Shown one piece after another: positions 54,783 through 63,745 of a stretch of 64,000 nt of DNA. The stretch is taken from contig NZ_KE136357.1 in the NCBI RefSeq assembly GCF_000406965.1, positions 488,244 to 552,243 of the forward strand, given 5' to 3'. The position numbers and the translations under genes are program-made. Source of the DNA: Enterococcus avium ATCC 14025 (GTDB lineage Bacteria; Bacillota; Bacilli; Lactobacillales; Enterococcaceae). The notes beneath the pieces are model-generated. The model was not told the DNA's origin. It ran no database searches and worked only from the letters and a program-made list of their open reading frames with translations. How positions within the stretch are numbered: position 1 is the stretch's first letter; the number at the start of each line of letters is the position of its first letter.

Positions 54783-54956
54783 TTAATCATCTCCCTAATG
54801 TCCTTTTAAAGTTTAGACAATATTTCCCATAAATAAAAGTGATTCAAGAGAACAAATAAAAAATCCAAGTGGACTCATACTAGTCCCATTTTATCACATA
54901 GCTTTCTTATGATTGTTTTAAAAAGAACTAGTTCTAGTTCAAGGGATATATTGATA

Positions 54957-55205
54957 ATGCCAGAAAAAATTATTAGTGATAAAAACAATACAATAGGAAA
55001 AAATATAAGAAGAATGCGAATTGATAGAGGAATAGGCCAATCTGAAATGGTACGCCAACTTCAACTGATGGATATAAATATTACAAGAGAAACGTTGGTA
55101 AAAATTGAACGAGGCCAGCAGCATATTAAGCTGGATCAAATACGAGGAATTAAGGAAATTCTCAATACTAGTTATGATAGTATTTTGGATAATGATCATA
55201 ACTAG
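54957..55205 (+). CDS. XRE-family transcriptional regulator
   Basis: 82 residues: IGKNIRRMRIDRGIGQSEMV, then NITRETLVKIERGQQHIKL. ATG 54957 is preferred to the frame start at 54909; AAGGGA lies 13 bases upstream, a weak ribosome binding site. A perfect palindrome GAACTAGTTC at about 54926-54935 just before the gene may be its operator. Its terminator hairpin was interrupted by the IS256-family insertion that begins 20 bases downstream. Confidence 0.78.
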   Translation: MPEKIISDKNNTIGKNIRRMRIDRGIGQSEMVRQLQLMDINITRETLVKIERGQQHIKLDQIRGIKEILNTSYDSILDNDHN

Positions 55206-55217
55206 TAAATCAAACAA

Positions 55218-55225
55218 GCAAAATC
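55218..55225 (+). repeat. Target-site duplication, left copy
   Basis: GCAAAATC at 55218-55225 is repeated exactly at 56697-56704, directly outside the two IS ends. Eight bases is the usual duplication of IS256-family elements. Confidence 0.88.
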
Positions 55226-56696
55226 GGGGTTGTCAACTAAACTGTGGAAGTTAAATAGTTAAGAGTTTTTAACAACCCAAATTCTCTTGGCTATTTTTAA
55301 AATCAGATAAATTTTAATTGGACACATAGTTGAATAAACCTACCGTTGTTATGGAAGGTAAATCGCATACTTTTCAATTCTAGAGGAGAAGGTCTCGTTG
55401 ATCATTAACTGATTAAGCACCATAGCCCAGTTTTGAATTCGACCACCTGACCACTTCGCGTGTAATTCTTTCGTGCGTAAATAAAGTAGTTTTAGGAGTG
55501 CATTCTCATTAGAGAACGCTCCTTTTTTTGTGACTTTTCTGAAGCTGGAGTGAACACTTTCAACCGCATTGGTAGTGTACATAATTTTTCGAATGGCACT
55601 ACCATAATCAAATAGTTGTTCAACATGTGCAAAGTTCCGTTTCCAGACATCTACAGCACCAGAATAATGAGACCACCGATTTTGAAAACTGTCAAAAGCA
55701 GCATGTGCAGCGTTTAGAGACGAAGCACCGTAGAATTTTTTCATATCTCGGCAGACTTCCTTATAATCCTTACTTGGAATATAGCGCAATGCATTTCGAA
55801 CAAGATGAACAATACAGCGCTGAACAATTACCGATGGAAAGATCGCTTTTGCGCCTTCTTCAAGACCAGAAACCCCATCCATAGAAATGAAAAAAACATC
55901 TTCGACACCACGTGCTTTCAATTCATCGAACACTTGCATCCAGCGATTTTTAGATTCTGTTTGATTTAACCATAATCCTAAAATCTCCTTATTTCCTTTG
56001 AGATCATAGCCAAGAATGGTGTATACAGCATATTCTTTGGCTTCATAATTTTCTCTTAAAGTAACATACATACAATCAACGAATAGAAAAGCATAGCACT
56101 TGGCCAATGGACGGGCTTGCCATTCTTCCAATTCAGGAAGAACAGCGTCAGTGATGTCTGAAATCATTTCATGGGAAATATCAAAGCCATAAATGTCTTC
56201 GACGGTTGCGGCGATATCTCGTTGACTCATTCCTCGTGCATACATGGAAAGAACCTTCCCTTCGATGTCGGAAACATCTCGTTTTCGCTTAGGAATTAAC
56301 TCTGGTTCGAAGGAAGCCTCCCGGTCTCTAGGAACATCAATAGCTACTTCACCAAAACTGGTTTTAAGTGTTTTATTTCCATAGCCATTTCGACGGTTAT
56401 CGTGTTCCTTAGGCTCTTTAGAATGGGCATCATAACCTAAATGATTATTCAATTCTCCTTGAAGCATCTTTTCAAAAAGGGGACCAAACACATCTTTCAA
56501 AGCATCTTGCATGTCATCGACAGATTCAGGTTGATAGGCATTCAGAATGGATTCAGCTAACTTTTCGGCATCAGGATTTCTTTTCTTTCTAGCCATCGTG
56601 TACTCACCTCTTGATCTTATTGTAGAAAAAGAAAAACCGCGAAGCAACCACCTGCCTAGGATTAATGGTTACTTACACGGTTTATATTACACTCTC
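55226..56696 (-). mobile_element. IS256-family insertion sequence, complete
   Basis: The 1471-bp element has imperfect terminal inverted repeats of about 26 bp. The left end begins GGGGTTGTCAACTAAAC; the right end, read inward on the minus strand, begins GAGAGTGTAATATAAAC; they share TGT, TAAAC, GTG and AAGT blocks. An 8-bp duplication flanks it, and one intact transposase gene fills it. It split the terminator hairpin of the XRE gene upstream. Confidence 0.9.
55349..56596 (-). CDS. IS256-family transposase
   Basis: A 415-residue DDE transposase of the Mutator/IS256 type: GYGNKTLKTSFGEVAIDVPRD near residue 70, first Asp in FVDCMYV, second Asp in ISMDGVSGLE, and Glu in TTNAVESVHSSFRK. ATG 56596 (MARKKR) has GAGGTGAG upstream; the longer frame from 56647 runs into the terminal repeat. 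It appears intact and probably active. Confidence 0.95.
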   Translation of the reverse strand: MARKKRNPDAEKLAESILNAYQPESVDDMQDALKDVFGPLFEKMLQGELNNHLGYDAHSKEPKEHDNRRNGYGNKTLKTSFGEVAIDVPRDREASFEPELIPKRKRDVSDIEGKVLSMYARGMSQRDIAATVEDIYGFDISHEMISDITDAVLPELEEWQARPLAKCYAFLFVDCMYVTLRENYEAKEYAVYTILGYDLKGNKEILGLWLNQTESKNRWMQVFDELKARGVEDVFFISMDGVSGLEEGAKAIFPSVIVQRCIVHLVRNALRYIPSKDYKEVCRDMKKFYGASSLNAAHAAFDSFQNRWSHYSGAVDVWKRNFAHVEQLFDYGSAIRKIMYTTNAVESVHSSFRKVTKKGAFSNENALLKLLYLRTKELHAKWSGGRIQNWAMVLNQLMINETFSSRIEKYAIYLP

Positions 56697-56740
56697 GCAA
56701 AATCTGCGATTATCATAGTCGCAGATTTTGCTTGTTTTTT
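56697..56740 (+). terminator. Terminator hairpin carrying the right IS duplication
   Basis: GCAAAATCTGCGA (56697-56709) pairs with TCGCAGATTTTGC (56719-56731), then TTGTTTTTT. Its first eight bases are the target duplication. Removing the IS restores ACAAG before the stem, extending it to 16 bp next to the XRE gene end. Confidence 0.85.
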
Positions 56741-56920
56741 AAAGTCCAATTAGAAATAATTTTTTTCTTGTTCTTACATAAACTAAGGATAACTTCATTT
56801 AGCTTAATTATCAGTTCCTTTTGTAATATCTCAATTACTGCTTCTTCTCGTATAATTACTACAACTAATGAGAATATCAGCCTTGGCAGAAATTTGTCAC
56901 TTAATTTTAATGACTATTTA

Positions 56921-57184
56921 TTACAAGTTATCCCAGTTAATTTTTTCTATACTCGTATATCCTGTTCCATCTTTTTCTCGTTTTTTCACAATTGCTAAAG
57001 TTTCAGTTTTCATGAGCATTAGTGTTTCTTGAATAGCCCGCCAATCGGATAGTGCAATCAAAACAGCACTTTCTTCGGTGGTATCTCCAATTATTTCTAC
57101 TTCTTGATGAGTAGTGTTTACTTCTTCCAATAACTTGCGTAAGCGTTTTTTAGCCTCGTATGGTGTTACTATTATATTAGGCAT
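56921..57184 (-). CDS. Phd/YefM-type antitoxin
   Basis: 87 residues: NIIVTPYEAKKRLRKLLEEV at the DNA-binding N terminus, then SAVLIALSDWRAIQETL, the YefM-family core. GGGAGATC precedes the ATG. No RelE/YoeB/Doc toxin follows in the 200 bases before the IS. Instead it lies 20 bases after the DUF4365-like nuclease gene on the same strand, which may be its partner (inference). Confidence 0.85.
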   Translation of the reverse strand: MPNIIVTPYEAKKRLRKLLEEVNTTHQEVEIIGDTTEESAVLIALSDWRAIQETLMLMKTETLAIVKKREKDGTGYTSIEKINWDNL

Positions 57185-57204
57185 ACAATTGATCTCCCTG
57201 TTTT

Positions 57205-59019
57205 TTATTTAGATAATAATTTTTCGTATAAGTTATAAATCGGGTAACTTTTATAGTCTTGCTTTTCTTTTTTACTAAATGTTGAAAAGATTCTCTCAGC
57301 ACGTTTTCTTTCTTCTAATAAGACATATGCTCCAAATTTAAAAGTCTTATCAATATCATTTGAATCAGTAATATCATACAACCAATCACTTTCCGATTCA
57401 GTTAATGCACGTTTACGTTTGAAAATCTGAAGCTCATTCATCATCAGTATTTGATTATTTGTCTCTTCCATTTTGAGATTTTCTTCTTGCAACCAGTGAT
57501 TAAAATTTAAAGCTGCGTCTAAGAAAGATTCTTTCCTTTCTGGGTTATCCGTACAAAAATCTGCAGCGTTAATCAAAACCAACATGTATTGACTTGCATC
57601 GAATAGAATATCATTTTTTTCACTGTGTAGCTTTTGATATTCCTTTAAAAGTACTTCGAAATCAATTGTTGAACACTCAGCAAGTTGCTCAGCTGTTAGT
57701 CCTCTAAACATTGGTAAATTAAAATGTTCTCCATCGAAAATAAGATAAAGACAGCTTTTTTTAGCTTTAAATATATCTTCAATAAGGTATTTACCACTTT
57801 TTTGTAAACTAATCATTAATGGAATACTAAAATTCTGAAGCTTTAAAATAGTTATAGTGTGGAGAGTTTCTTTTAATGCCAATTCTTGCTTCTTAATTAA
57901 TCCTGCAATTAAAATATTTAAATCGCGCCATTCTACTTCAGACAGTTTACTAGAATCAATATCATCTGAAATGTTTAAATAATCTAATAGATTCACTACT
58001 TCCTTGCAGTGCAGAAGTGATTTTTCATATCTTTCAAAATCAAAATGCGGCCCCGATTTAATTGCAGAAGATAAATCAAGGAATTTTCCATTAACTGTAA
58101 ATCCTTTATTCTGATAAAGTGAGATCAGAAATTCTATATCAATAAGTGCTTTCCTCGCAAAATCGCTTATTTTATAATTAAAAGTCTGCTTGCTAAATTC
58201 TTCGTTAATAGCGAACTCAAAACTATCTCCAAATTTTAAAGTGACAGTACCACGCTGCTTTTCTCTAATCTGTTCAGTATATAGAACCTTTTCTCCTATG
58301 CCAATTTCAAGATTAGTTTTTTCGATTTCAATTATTTCCTTCAGCTCTCCAGCTAGTGGTATTAAAACGGGTGATTCAGGAATTTTTGCGTAAAGATAAA
58401 CATTGTTTGTATCAACGTAATTTTGCATATTGTGTTGGTGAAGAGCTAAGCCTGTTAAAGTGAATGTTAACTCCACCTTCTTATGATCCTTACTAAGACT
58501 CTCAAAAGTGTATAGATCACCATCAATAAAACTCATCTGTTTCTTCCTGTGAAACAAAAAACTCTTGAATATATTTACAATATCAATAGTATCAGAAGGA
58601 AGTTTTTTAAGCTCTATACTTTTCTTTCCTGACGAGTTCTTTCTTGACTCCAATATTGTCTTTATTTTTATTGGTTCTAATTGAGCGTAATAAAATGTTA
58701 CGTCATTCTTTCCATTAATGTAAATGACAAAGTAAAGTACTCCACCATCCTGTAAATAGTTCTCTAAGTCCCTAATTTCTGCTAAAAAAGAAATTCTGCT
58801 TTGACTTAAATCGTCACTATATTTGCCTTTTACCTGAACGGGAACTTTCCCTAATTTATTTTTATTATACTTATTCATTTTTTCTAGAACATATATATAA
58901 CCGTCCCAGGATGGTTCTGTGTCCCCAGAATTTAAAAATGGATTAAGATATCCAGTTTGAGTAAGAGTAATTTTTAAGAAATTAATTGACATTATCTCTA
59001 ATTGCCTTTTATCCAACAT
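57205..59019 (-). CDS. Large DUF4365-like protein, probable PD-(D/E)XK nuclease
   Basis: 604 residues from ATG 59019 (GTGGGGG upstream; TTG 59028 is too close). The N-terminal 150 residues resemble DUF4365: SWDGYIYV with Asp39, then VPVQVKGK with Gln62 and Lys64, the Q-x-K arm of PD-(D/E)XK restriction-like nucleases. The remaining 450 residues are unrecognised and mostly helical. Such proteins occur in defence islands. Together with the downstream Phd-type antitoxin it may form a two-gene immunity or toxin-antitoxin unit (inference). Confidence 0.68.
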   Translation of the reverse strand: MLDKRQLEIMSINFLKITLTQTGYLNPFLNSGDTEPSWDGYIYVLEKMNKYNKNKLGKVPVQVKGKYSDDLSQSRISFLAEIRDLENYLQDGGVLYFVIYINGKNDVTFYYAQLEPIKIKTILESRKNSSGKKSIELKKLPSDTIDIVNIFKSFLFHRKKQMSFIDGDLYTFESLSKDHKKVELTFTLTGLALHQHNMQNYVDTNNVYLYAKIPESPVLIPLAGELKEIIEIEKTNLEIGIGEKVLYTEQIREKQRGTVTLKFGDSFEFAINEEFSKQTFNYKISDFARKALIDIEFLISLYQNKGFTVNGKFLDLSSAIKSGPHFDFERYEKSLLHCKEVVNLLDYLNISDDIDSSKLSEVEWRDLNILIAGLIKKQELALKETLHTITILKLQNFSIPLMISLQKSGKYLIEDIFKAKKSCLYLIFDGEHFNLPMFRGLTAEQLAECSTIDFEVLLKEYQKLHSEKNDILFDASQYMLVLINAADFCTDNPERKESFLDAALNFNHWLQEENLKMEETNNQILMMNELQIFKRKRALTESESDWLYDITDSNDIDKTFKFGAYVLLEERKRAERIFSTFSKKEKQDYKSYPIYNLYEKLLSK

Positions 59020-59028
59020 AGTTTTCAA

Positions 59029-59446
59029 TCCCCCACACTTATCTTTTTCTATAATAATAAATCAATAACCATAAAGCCATTATATCAATTTACTTGTTGT
59101 AGAGATAAATGAGTGCATAAATGCTACTTAAATTGAATGTTATAGATTAGTCGTCGCGTTTTAACTCAAATAATCAAATAAAATACTATGTGGATTCATC
59201 TTCTCGTCAATCAATTATCAACAAAGTATCTGTATTCCTTTCGGTATTTATTCAGTAAATCGTGAAATATCATTTCTATTAGGATATTCATCAATGTTTG
59301 AGCTCTTTTTTTAGGCAAAAAATAACCCAATCACTTGTTAGTATGATTGGGTTTCATAATAATATACATTGACCCGTTTTATGAAGAATTTGATGACGTA
59401 TTGGCATTGATTATAAGTTAGACCAAAGGCTTCACAAAGAAATCAT
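59029..59446. other. Gene-free stretch with terminator of the acetyltransferase gene
   Basis: AACCCAATCA (59324-59333) pairs with TGATTGGGTT (59344-59353) and is followed by TTTTTT on the minus strand, terminating the gene at 59447. A short minus-strand frame (about 38 codons, 59205-59320) lacks a start and is probably decayed. Nothing else was recognised. Confidence 0.6.
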
Positions 59447-59953
59447 TCAATCCTTTCCTGTAATTTTACTTCTTCGTTCTAGAAGTAAAGTATCCCGCCA
59501 GGTGCCCTCAAGTTTTCCAATTTTATCTCTTCTACCAACTATTCGAAAACCATTCCGTTCATGTAGCTTCAAACTAGCTTCGTTCTCAGGAAATATACCT
59601 GCTTGAATGGTCCAAATACCATTTTCTTCACTAGCTTTGATTGCACTACTCATGAGTGTACTGCCAATACCTTTGCCACGTTGAGCTTCTTCTGTGTAAA
59701 TGCTGATTTCTACGACACCACTATAGACACATCTTGAAGATACAGGAGAAAACGAACTCCAGCCAACTACATTATCATTTTCTACAGCTACAAAATTACC
59801 AAAAGATGAATGCTCAGCTTGCCAATCAATGTAACTATTCGGTATAGATGAAATAGTTGCAAAGGTAGCTTCACCAGATTTTATCCCTTCAATATAGATT
59901 CTTCGGATATCAGGCCAATCGCTTTCTACCATTTGTCTAATCTCTACAACCAT
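59447..59953 (-). CDS. GNAT acetyltransferase, ArsN/phosphinothricin acetyltransferase-like
   Basis: 168 residues of the PAT branch of GNAT enzymes: IYIEGIKSGEATF, acetyl-CoA loop RGKGIGSTLM, LHERNGFRIVG and the C-terminal WRDTLLLERRS. Relatives named ArsN1 acetylate arsinothricin in arsenic operons, while others act on phosphinothricin or methionine sulfoximine. Its place beside arsC in an arsenic island favours an ArsN-like role, but this is inference. AAGGAGG precedes the ATG. Confidence 0.8.
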   Translation of the reverse strand: MVVEIRQMVESDWPDIRRIYIEGIKSGEATFATISSIPNSYIDWQAEHSSFGNFVAVENDNVVGWSSFSPVSSRCVYSGVVEISIYTEEAQRGKGIGSTLMSSAIKASEENGIWTIQAGIFPENEASLKLHERNGFRIVGRRDKIGKLEGTWRDTLLLERRSKITGKD

Positions 59954-60086
59954 CGGTTTCCTCCTTCGCTAAAAAATACAGTTATTTCTCTCCATCTACT
60001 ATCCTAAATCGGATGTCTTGCACACAATCATACTATGATACTTTCTTTTGGTAATGAAAATCCCAATCAAACAATTATAAGTTGGC

Positions 60087-60503
60087 TTATTTTGAAGATA
60101 GACTTTTTATATTATTCTTGATAACGTCCCTAACACTTCTGAATTCTGCTAAAATTTCATCTTCTGTCCCTTGTGCTTGAGCAGGATCTTTTAAGTTCCA
60201 ATGAATATGTTCGATGCCCTTTGGAACCCTTGGGCATTTGTCCTTTGCGTCACCACAAAGAGTAATAATTAAATCAGCATGATTAAAATAATCCAAATCA
60301 ATCAAATCTGACGTTTGTTTTGAGATATCTATACTGTCTTCAGACATTACTTTCACAGCTCTTGGATTCAGTCCATGTGTCTCAATACCTGCACTTCTGA
60401 TCTCAAAATCTGAATCAGATAATAAGTTGTGACCATATCCTTCAGCCATTTGACTACGGCACGAATTGCCTGTACATAAAAAGTAAATTTTTTTCACTAT
60501 CAT
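60087..60503 (-). CDS. arsC: Thioredoxin-dependent arsenate reductase
   Basis: Reduces arsenate to arsenite. The 138-residue protein has the low-molecular-weight phosphatase fold: P-loop CTGNSCRSQ with Cys10, Arg16 and the resolving pair Cys83 and Cys90 in [14 protein letters not shown] 60503 gives the usual Cys10 numbering; a GTG six bases later has better spacing to GGAGG. It works with the Acr3 pump encoded at 62660-63745. Confidence 0.95.
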   Translation of the reverse strand: MIVKKIYFLCTGNSCRSQMAEGYGHNLLSDSDFEIRSAGIETHGLNPRAVKVMSEDSIDISKQTSDLIDLDYFNHADLIITLCGDAKDKCPRVPKGIEHIHWNLKDPAQAQGTEDEILAEFRSVRDVIKNNIKSLSSK

Positions 60504-60631
60504 TTTCCTCCAATCAATAATGGAAAGCTAATTTCTATTTTTCGTTTCGCAATCTATTTATGATAGACTTTTTTATTCAGTGCATTATTACAAGTTATAA
60601 AGAAGCAATCAAGTGATATTGATGATATGAT

Positions 60632-61402
60632 TTAACTTCTTAATCCCCTACCCGTATTAACTAGATAGTAACAAACAGTATAAAGAACTGAAATGAACAG
60701 AACAAGTATTGTGATCGAGACGGCTATTGGAACATCGGTCGTTCCTAAAAATCCATATCTAAACGCGGATATCATATAAACAATCGGATTGATTTTCGAA
60801 ACACCTTGCCAAAAAGGAGGCAGCATGGATATCGCATAAAAAACACCACCTAGATAGGTTAGAGGTTGTAAAATAAAAGTTGGTACGATTGACACATCGT
60901 CATAAGATTGTGCAAAAACGCCATTTATCAAACCTGCTAATGAAAACAGGATGGCTGTCATTAACAATGTGAGAATAACAATAATCCATGAATGCACATT
61001 TAGTGGTACAAAAAATAAAGAAACAATTGTTACAAGTGTTCCCACCAGAAGACTTCTTCCTAATCCTCCAATGACGAATCCCCAAATGATAATGTGAGTT
61101 GGTACTGGTGCAACTAATAGTTCTTCAATATTTTTTTGCAGCTTCTGAGAGAAAAACGACGAAGAAACATTTGCATAAGAGCTCGTAATGGCTGACATCA
61201 TAATTAAACCTGGAACGATAAACTCCATATAGGAGAACCCACCCATATCTCCAATTCGACCACCGATCATTTTCCCAAAAATAATAAAATACAGTGATGT
61301 AGTTATGACAGGCGGTACCAGAGTTTGTACCCAAATTCGCAGATACCGGTTGGTTTCCTTGACGGCAAGACTTTTTAAAGCGGTAAAGTAAAGACTAAAC
61401 AT
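60632..61402 (-). CDS. ABC-2 type exporter permease (YadH-like)
   Basis: 256 residues with six predicted membrane helices and the ABC-2 signature region around YLGGVFYAISMLPPFWQGVSKINP. GGAGGAAATC lies within the end of the upstream ATPase gene, and the two genes overlap by eight bases. The substrate is unknown; YadGH-like exporters carry small molecules or lipid-linked compounds. Its place inside the arsenic island may be accidental. Confidence 0.88.
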   Translation of the reverse strand: MFSLYFTALKSLAVKETNRYLRIWVQTLVPPVITTSLYFIIFGKMIGGRIGDMGGFSYMEFIVPGLIMMSAITSSYANVSSSFFSQKLQKNIEELLVAPVPTHIIIWGFVIGGLGRSLLVGTLVTIVSLFFVPLNVHSWIIVILTLLMTAILFSLAGLINGVFAQSYDDVSIVPTFILQPLTYLGGVFYAISMLPPFWQGVSKINPIVYMISAFRYGFLGTTDVPIAVSITILVLFISVLYTVCYYLVNTGRGLRS

Positions 61403-62330
61403 TGATTTCCTCCGGTAGACTTTTTTCTTCTGTGATTTTCAAAAATAGTTCCTCTAAACGATTAGATTTATTACGCATAGATAAGACTTTCATTCCTTGA
61501 TCGCTGAGTTGCTTAAAAACATCATTTACTCCTTGATCTCGCTCTACTTCCACCGATAAAGTCAGATCATCTTCTAAATAATACTCATAACCTTCTATCT
61601 TAGGTGCTGTATTATGAGGTGCAAGGTCTAAAATAAATGTTTCAAACTGTAATTTGGATAGCAGTTCTTTCATACTGGTATTTTCGATCAGTTCTCCTGA
61701 TTGAATAATCCCGATATTTCTACAAAGCATTTCAGCTTCTTCCAAATAATGAGTAGTCAAAATAATGGTGGTTCCATTTTCATTTAATTCTTTTAAGAAT
61801 GACCACATTTCACGTCTCAGTTCAATATCCACCCCAGCGGTTGGTTCATCCAAAATTAACAGTCTTGGTTCGTGCATTAATGCTCGAGCGATCATAAGTC
61901 GTCTCTTCATTCCTCCAGAAAGCATTCGGGCACGTTCATTACGTTTTCCCCACAAATTTGATTGCTTCAAGTACTTCTCACTGCGCTTCAATGCTTCTTT
62001 TCTCGGAACGCCATAATACCCTGCCTGATTCACTACAATTTGTTGAACAGTCTCAAAAGGATTGAAATTGAATTCTTGCGGAACAAGACCAATCTGCTGC
62101 TTAGCCTTTTCTAAGTCAGTATCAAGATCATAGTCAAAAACTTTTGCCTTCCCAGAGGTCTTATTGACCAGAGAGGTGATAATTCCAATCGTTGTCGATT
62201 TTCCAGCACCATTCGGACCTAAAAGGGCATAGAAATCGCCTTGTTTAACCTGTAGATCGATTCCTCGTAGCGCCTCAACGCCAGTTGCATATACTTTTTT
62301 TAAATTTTCTATTTCTAGTGCATTTGCCAT
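61395..62330 (-). CDS. ABC transporter ATPase (YadG-like)
   Basis: 311 residues: Walker A GPNGAGKST, Q-loop VPQEF, signature LSGGMKRR, Walker B LLILDEPTAGVD and switch His in TTHYLEEAEML, followed by a C-terminal DUF4162-like extension. AAAGGAAAT precedes the ATG. It is translationally coupled to the ABC-2 permease, making a complete two-gene exporter. Confidence 0.93.
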   Translation of the reverse strand: MANALEIENLKKVYATGVEALRGIDLQVKQGDFYALLGPNGAGKSTTIGIITSLVNKTSGKAKVFDYDLDTDLEKAKQQIGLVPQEFNFNPFETVQQIVVNQAGYYGVPRKEALKRSEKYLKQSNLWGKRNERARMLSGGMKRRLMIARALMHEPRLLILDEPTAGVDIELRREMWSFLKELNENGTTIILTTHYLEEAEMLCRNIGIIQSGELIENTSMKELLSKLQFETFILDLAPHNTAPKIEGYEYYLEDDLTLSVEVERDQGVNDVFKQLSDQGMKVLSMRNKSNRLEELFLKITEEKSLPEEINV

Positions 62331-62395
62331 TAAAAATTTCCTTTCATAATAAGCCTCTTTATAAACAAAATAGTTGTAATACGATTACTGTAAAA

Positions 62396-62430
62396 AGTCA
62401 TGTGGTCAATCGACCACATGACTCTATTTT
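62396..62430 (-). terminator. Terminator after the 55-residue membrane protein gene
   Basis: AGTCATGTGGTC (62396-62407) pairs perfectly with GACCACATGACT (62412-62423) around AATC. The minus-strand T run follows, and the stop codon of the small gene is adjacent. Confidence 0.9.
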
Positions 62431-62591
62431 TCTTGCCTTTCTTTCCTTTTTGCTAATAAATAGAGTACCAAAATTAGCGTAATAAAGTTGATAAATATTC
62501 CGAGACTAATTGGATAGTGTAATAATTTTGCTAGAATAAAGGACACTGACATCCCTAATAATCTAGCGACTGCTCTCCTTTCTTCAGACAT
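62424..62591 (-). CDS. 55-residue membrane protein in the arsenic island
   Basis: Reading the minus strand from ATG 62591 gives 55 residues: a charged start (SEERRAVARLLG), a hydrophobic helix pair (SVSFILAKLL and SLGIFINFITLILVLYLL) and a basic end (AKRKERQEK). GAGG lies 11 bases before the ATG, and a perfect terminator abuts the stop codon. It sits between acr3 and the ABC exporter, probably in the acr3 transcript. I do not recognise it. Confidence 0.62.
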   Translation of the reverse strand: MSEERRAVARLLGMSVSFILAKLLHYPISLGIFINFITLILVLYLLAKRKERQEK

Positions 62592-62659
62592 AAGTTTTAT
62601 TACCTCAACGATTTGCTATTTAATTAATTTCCCTACACCTATCAAAGCTTTCTTCTCAA

Positions 62660-63745
62660 TCAATTATACAGATTATCCATTTTGGTAATCTCATCTGACT
62701 TTGCAAACCATGACTTTGTATTATTGGAAATTTTTACTAGTAGCAACATTACGGGTACTTCAACTAGCACTCCTACCACTGTTGCTAAAGTCGCCCCTGA
62801 CTGTAGTCCGAAAAGAGAGATTGCTACAGCCACTGCCAGTTCAAAAAAATTACTTGCTCCGATCATTCCCGCTGGTGAAGCAATTTCATGAGGTAACTTC
62901 CAAAATCTTGCCCATCCATAAGCAATAGTGAAAATCAGTAGTGTTTGAATGGTTAGTGGGACTGCAATTAATAAAATATGCGTTGGATTTGCCAGTATTT
63001 TTTCTCCTTGAAAAGAAAAAATGATAATTAAGGTTAGCAATAGACCGACAATTGTCACAGAATCAAATTTCTTTAGAAAAACATTTTCGAAATAGTCTTT
63101 GCCTTTATTTTTGATTATCAATACTCTAGTAACAAAACCTAGAAGTAATGGTACTACCACAAAAAGAATCGTTGATAGGAGTAGCGTTCCCATTGGAACA
63201 ACAACATTATCCACACCAAGTAGAAAAGCGACAATTGGTGCAAATAATATAAGAATAATTAGATCATTGATCGCTACTTGTACCAAAGTATACGCTGCAT
63301 CCCCTTTTGTTAAGTAGCTCCATACAAATACCATGGCCGTACAAGGCGCTGCTCCTAAAATGACTGCACCAGCAACGTACTCTTTCGCTAATTCAACAGG
63401 AATAAGATTTTTAAAAACTACATAGAAGAAAAATGCGGATATAGCATACATTGTAAATGGCTTGATCAACCAATTCGTCACGCAGGTAACAACTAATCCT
63501 TTTGGTTTTTTAGCTGCACTTACAATACTTGTAAAATCAATCTTTAACATCATTGGATAAATCATTAACCATATTAAAATTGCCGTGGGAATTGATACCT
63601 GATAATACTCAAACTTGCTTAATGTATCAGGAACACCCGGTAAGAATTTCCCAATTAGTACTCCTACAGCCATGCATAAAATTACCCATAACGTCAGATA
63701 TTTTTCAAAAATACCTAAACCCTTTTTATCATTTTTAGAACTCAT
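62660..63745 (-). CDS. acr3: Arsenite efflux permease, ACR3 family
   Basis: 361 residues with about ten membrane helices. The key conserved Cys135 is in GAAPCTAMVFVWS, and GASNFFELAVA carries the conserved Glu. It exports arsenite made by ArsC. TAGGAGGAAA precedes the ATG. The upstream flank, where an arsR would be expected, runs off the window. Often labelled arsB although unrelated to the ArsB family. Confidence 0.95.
   Translation of the reverse strand: MSSKNDKKGLGIFEKYLTLWVILCMAVGVLIGKFLPGVPDTLSKFEYYQVSIPTAILIWLMIYPMMLKIDFTSIVSAAKKPKGLVVTCVTNWLIKPFTMYAISAFFFYVVFKNLIPVELAKEYVAGAVILGAAPCTAMVFVWSYLTKGDAAYTLVQVAINDLIILILFAPIVAFLLGVDNVVVPMGTLLLSTILFVVVPLLLGFVTRVLIIKNKGKDYFENVFLKKFDSVTIVGLLLTLIIIFSFQGEKILANPTHILLIAVPLTIQTLLIFTIAYGWARFWKLPHEIASPAGMIGASNFFELAVAVAISLFGLQSGATLATVVGVLVEVPVMLLLVKISNNTKSWFAKSDEITKMDNLYN

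Noticed and set aside
56732-56920. Possible toxin gene after the Phd-type antitoxin
   Set aside because: I translated all minus-strand frames; only a short lysine- and isoleucine-rich frame exists, without RelE, YoeB or Doc features.
59205-59320. Minus-strand frame reading KKRAQTLMNILIEMIFHDLL
   Set aside because: No start codon with a ribosome binding site and no partner reading on either side; at most a decayed fragment.
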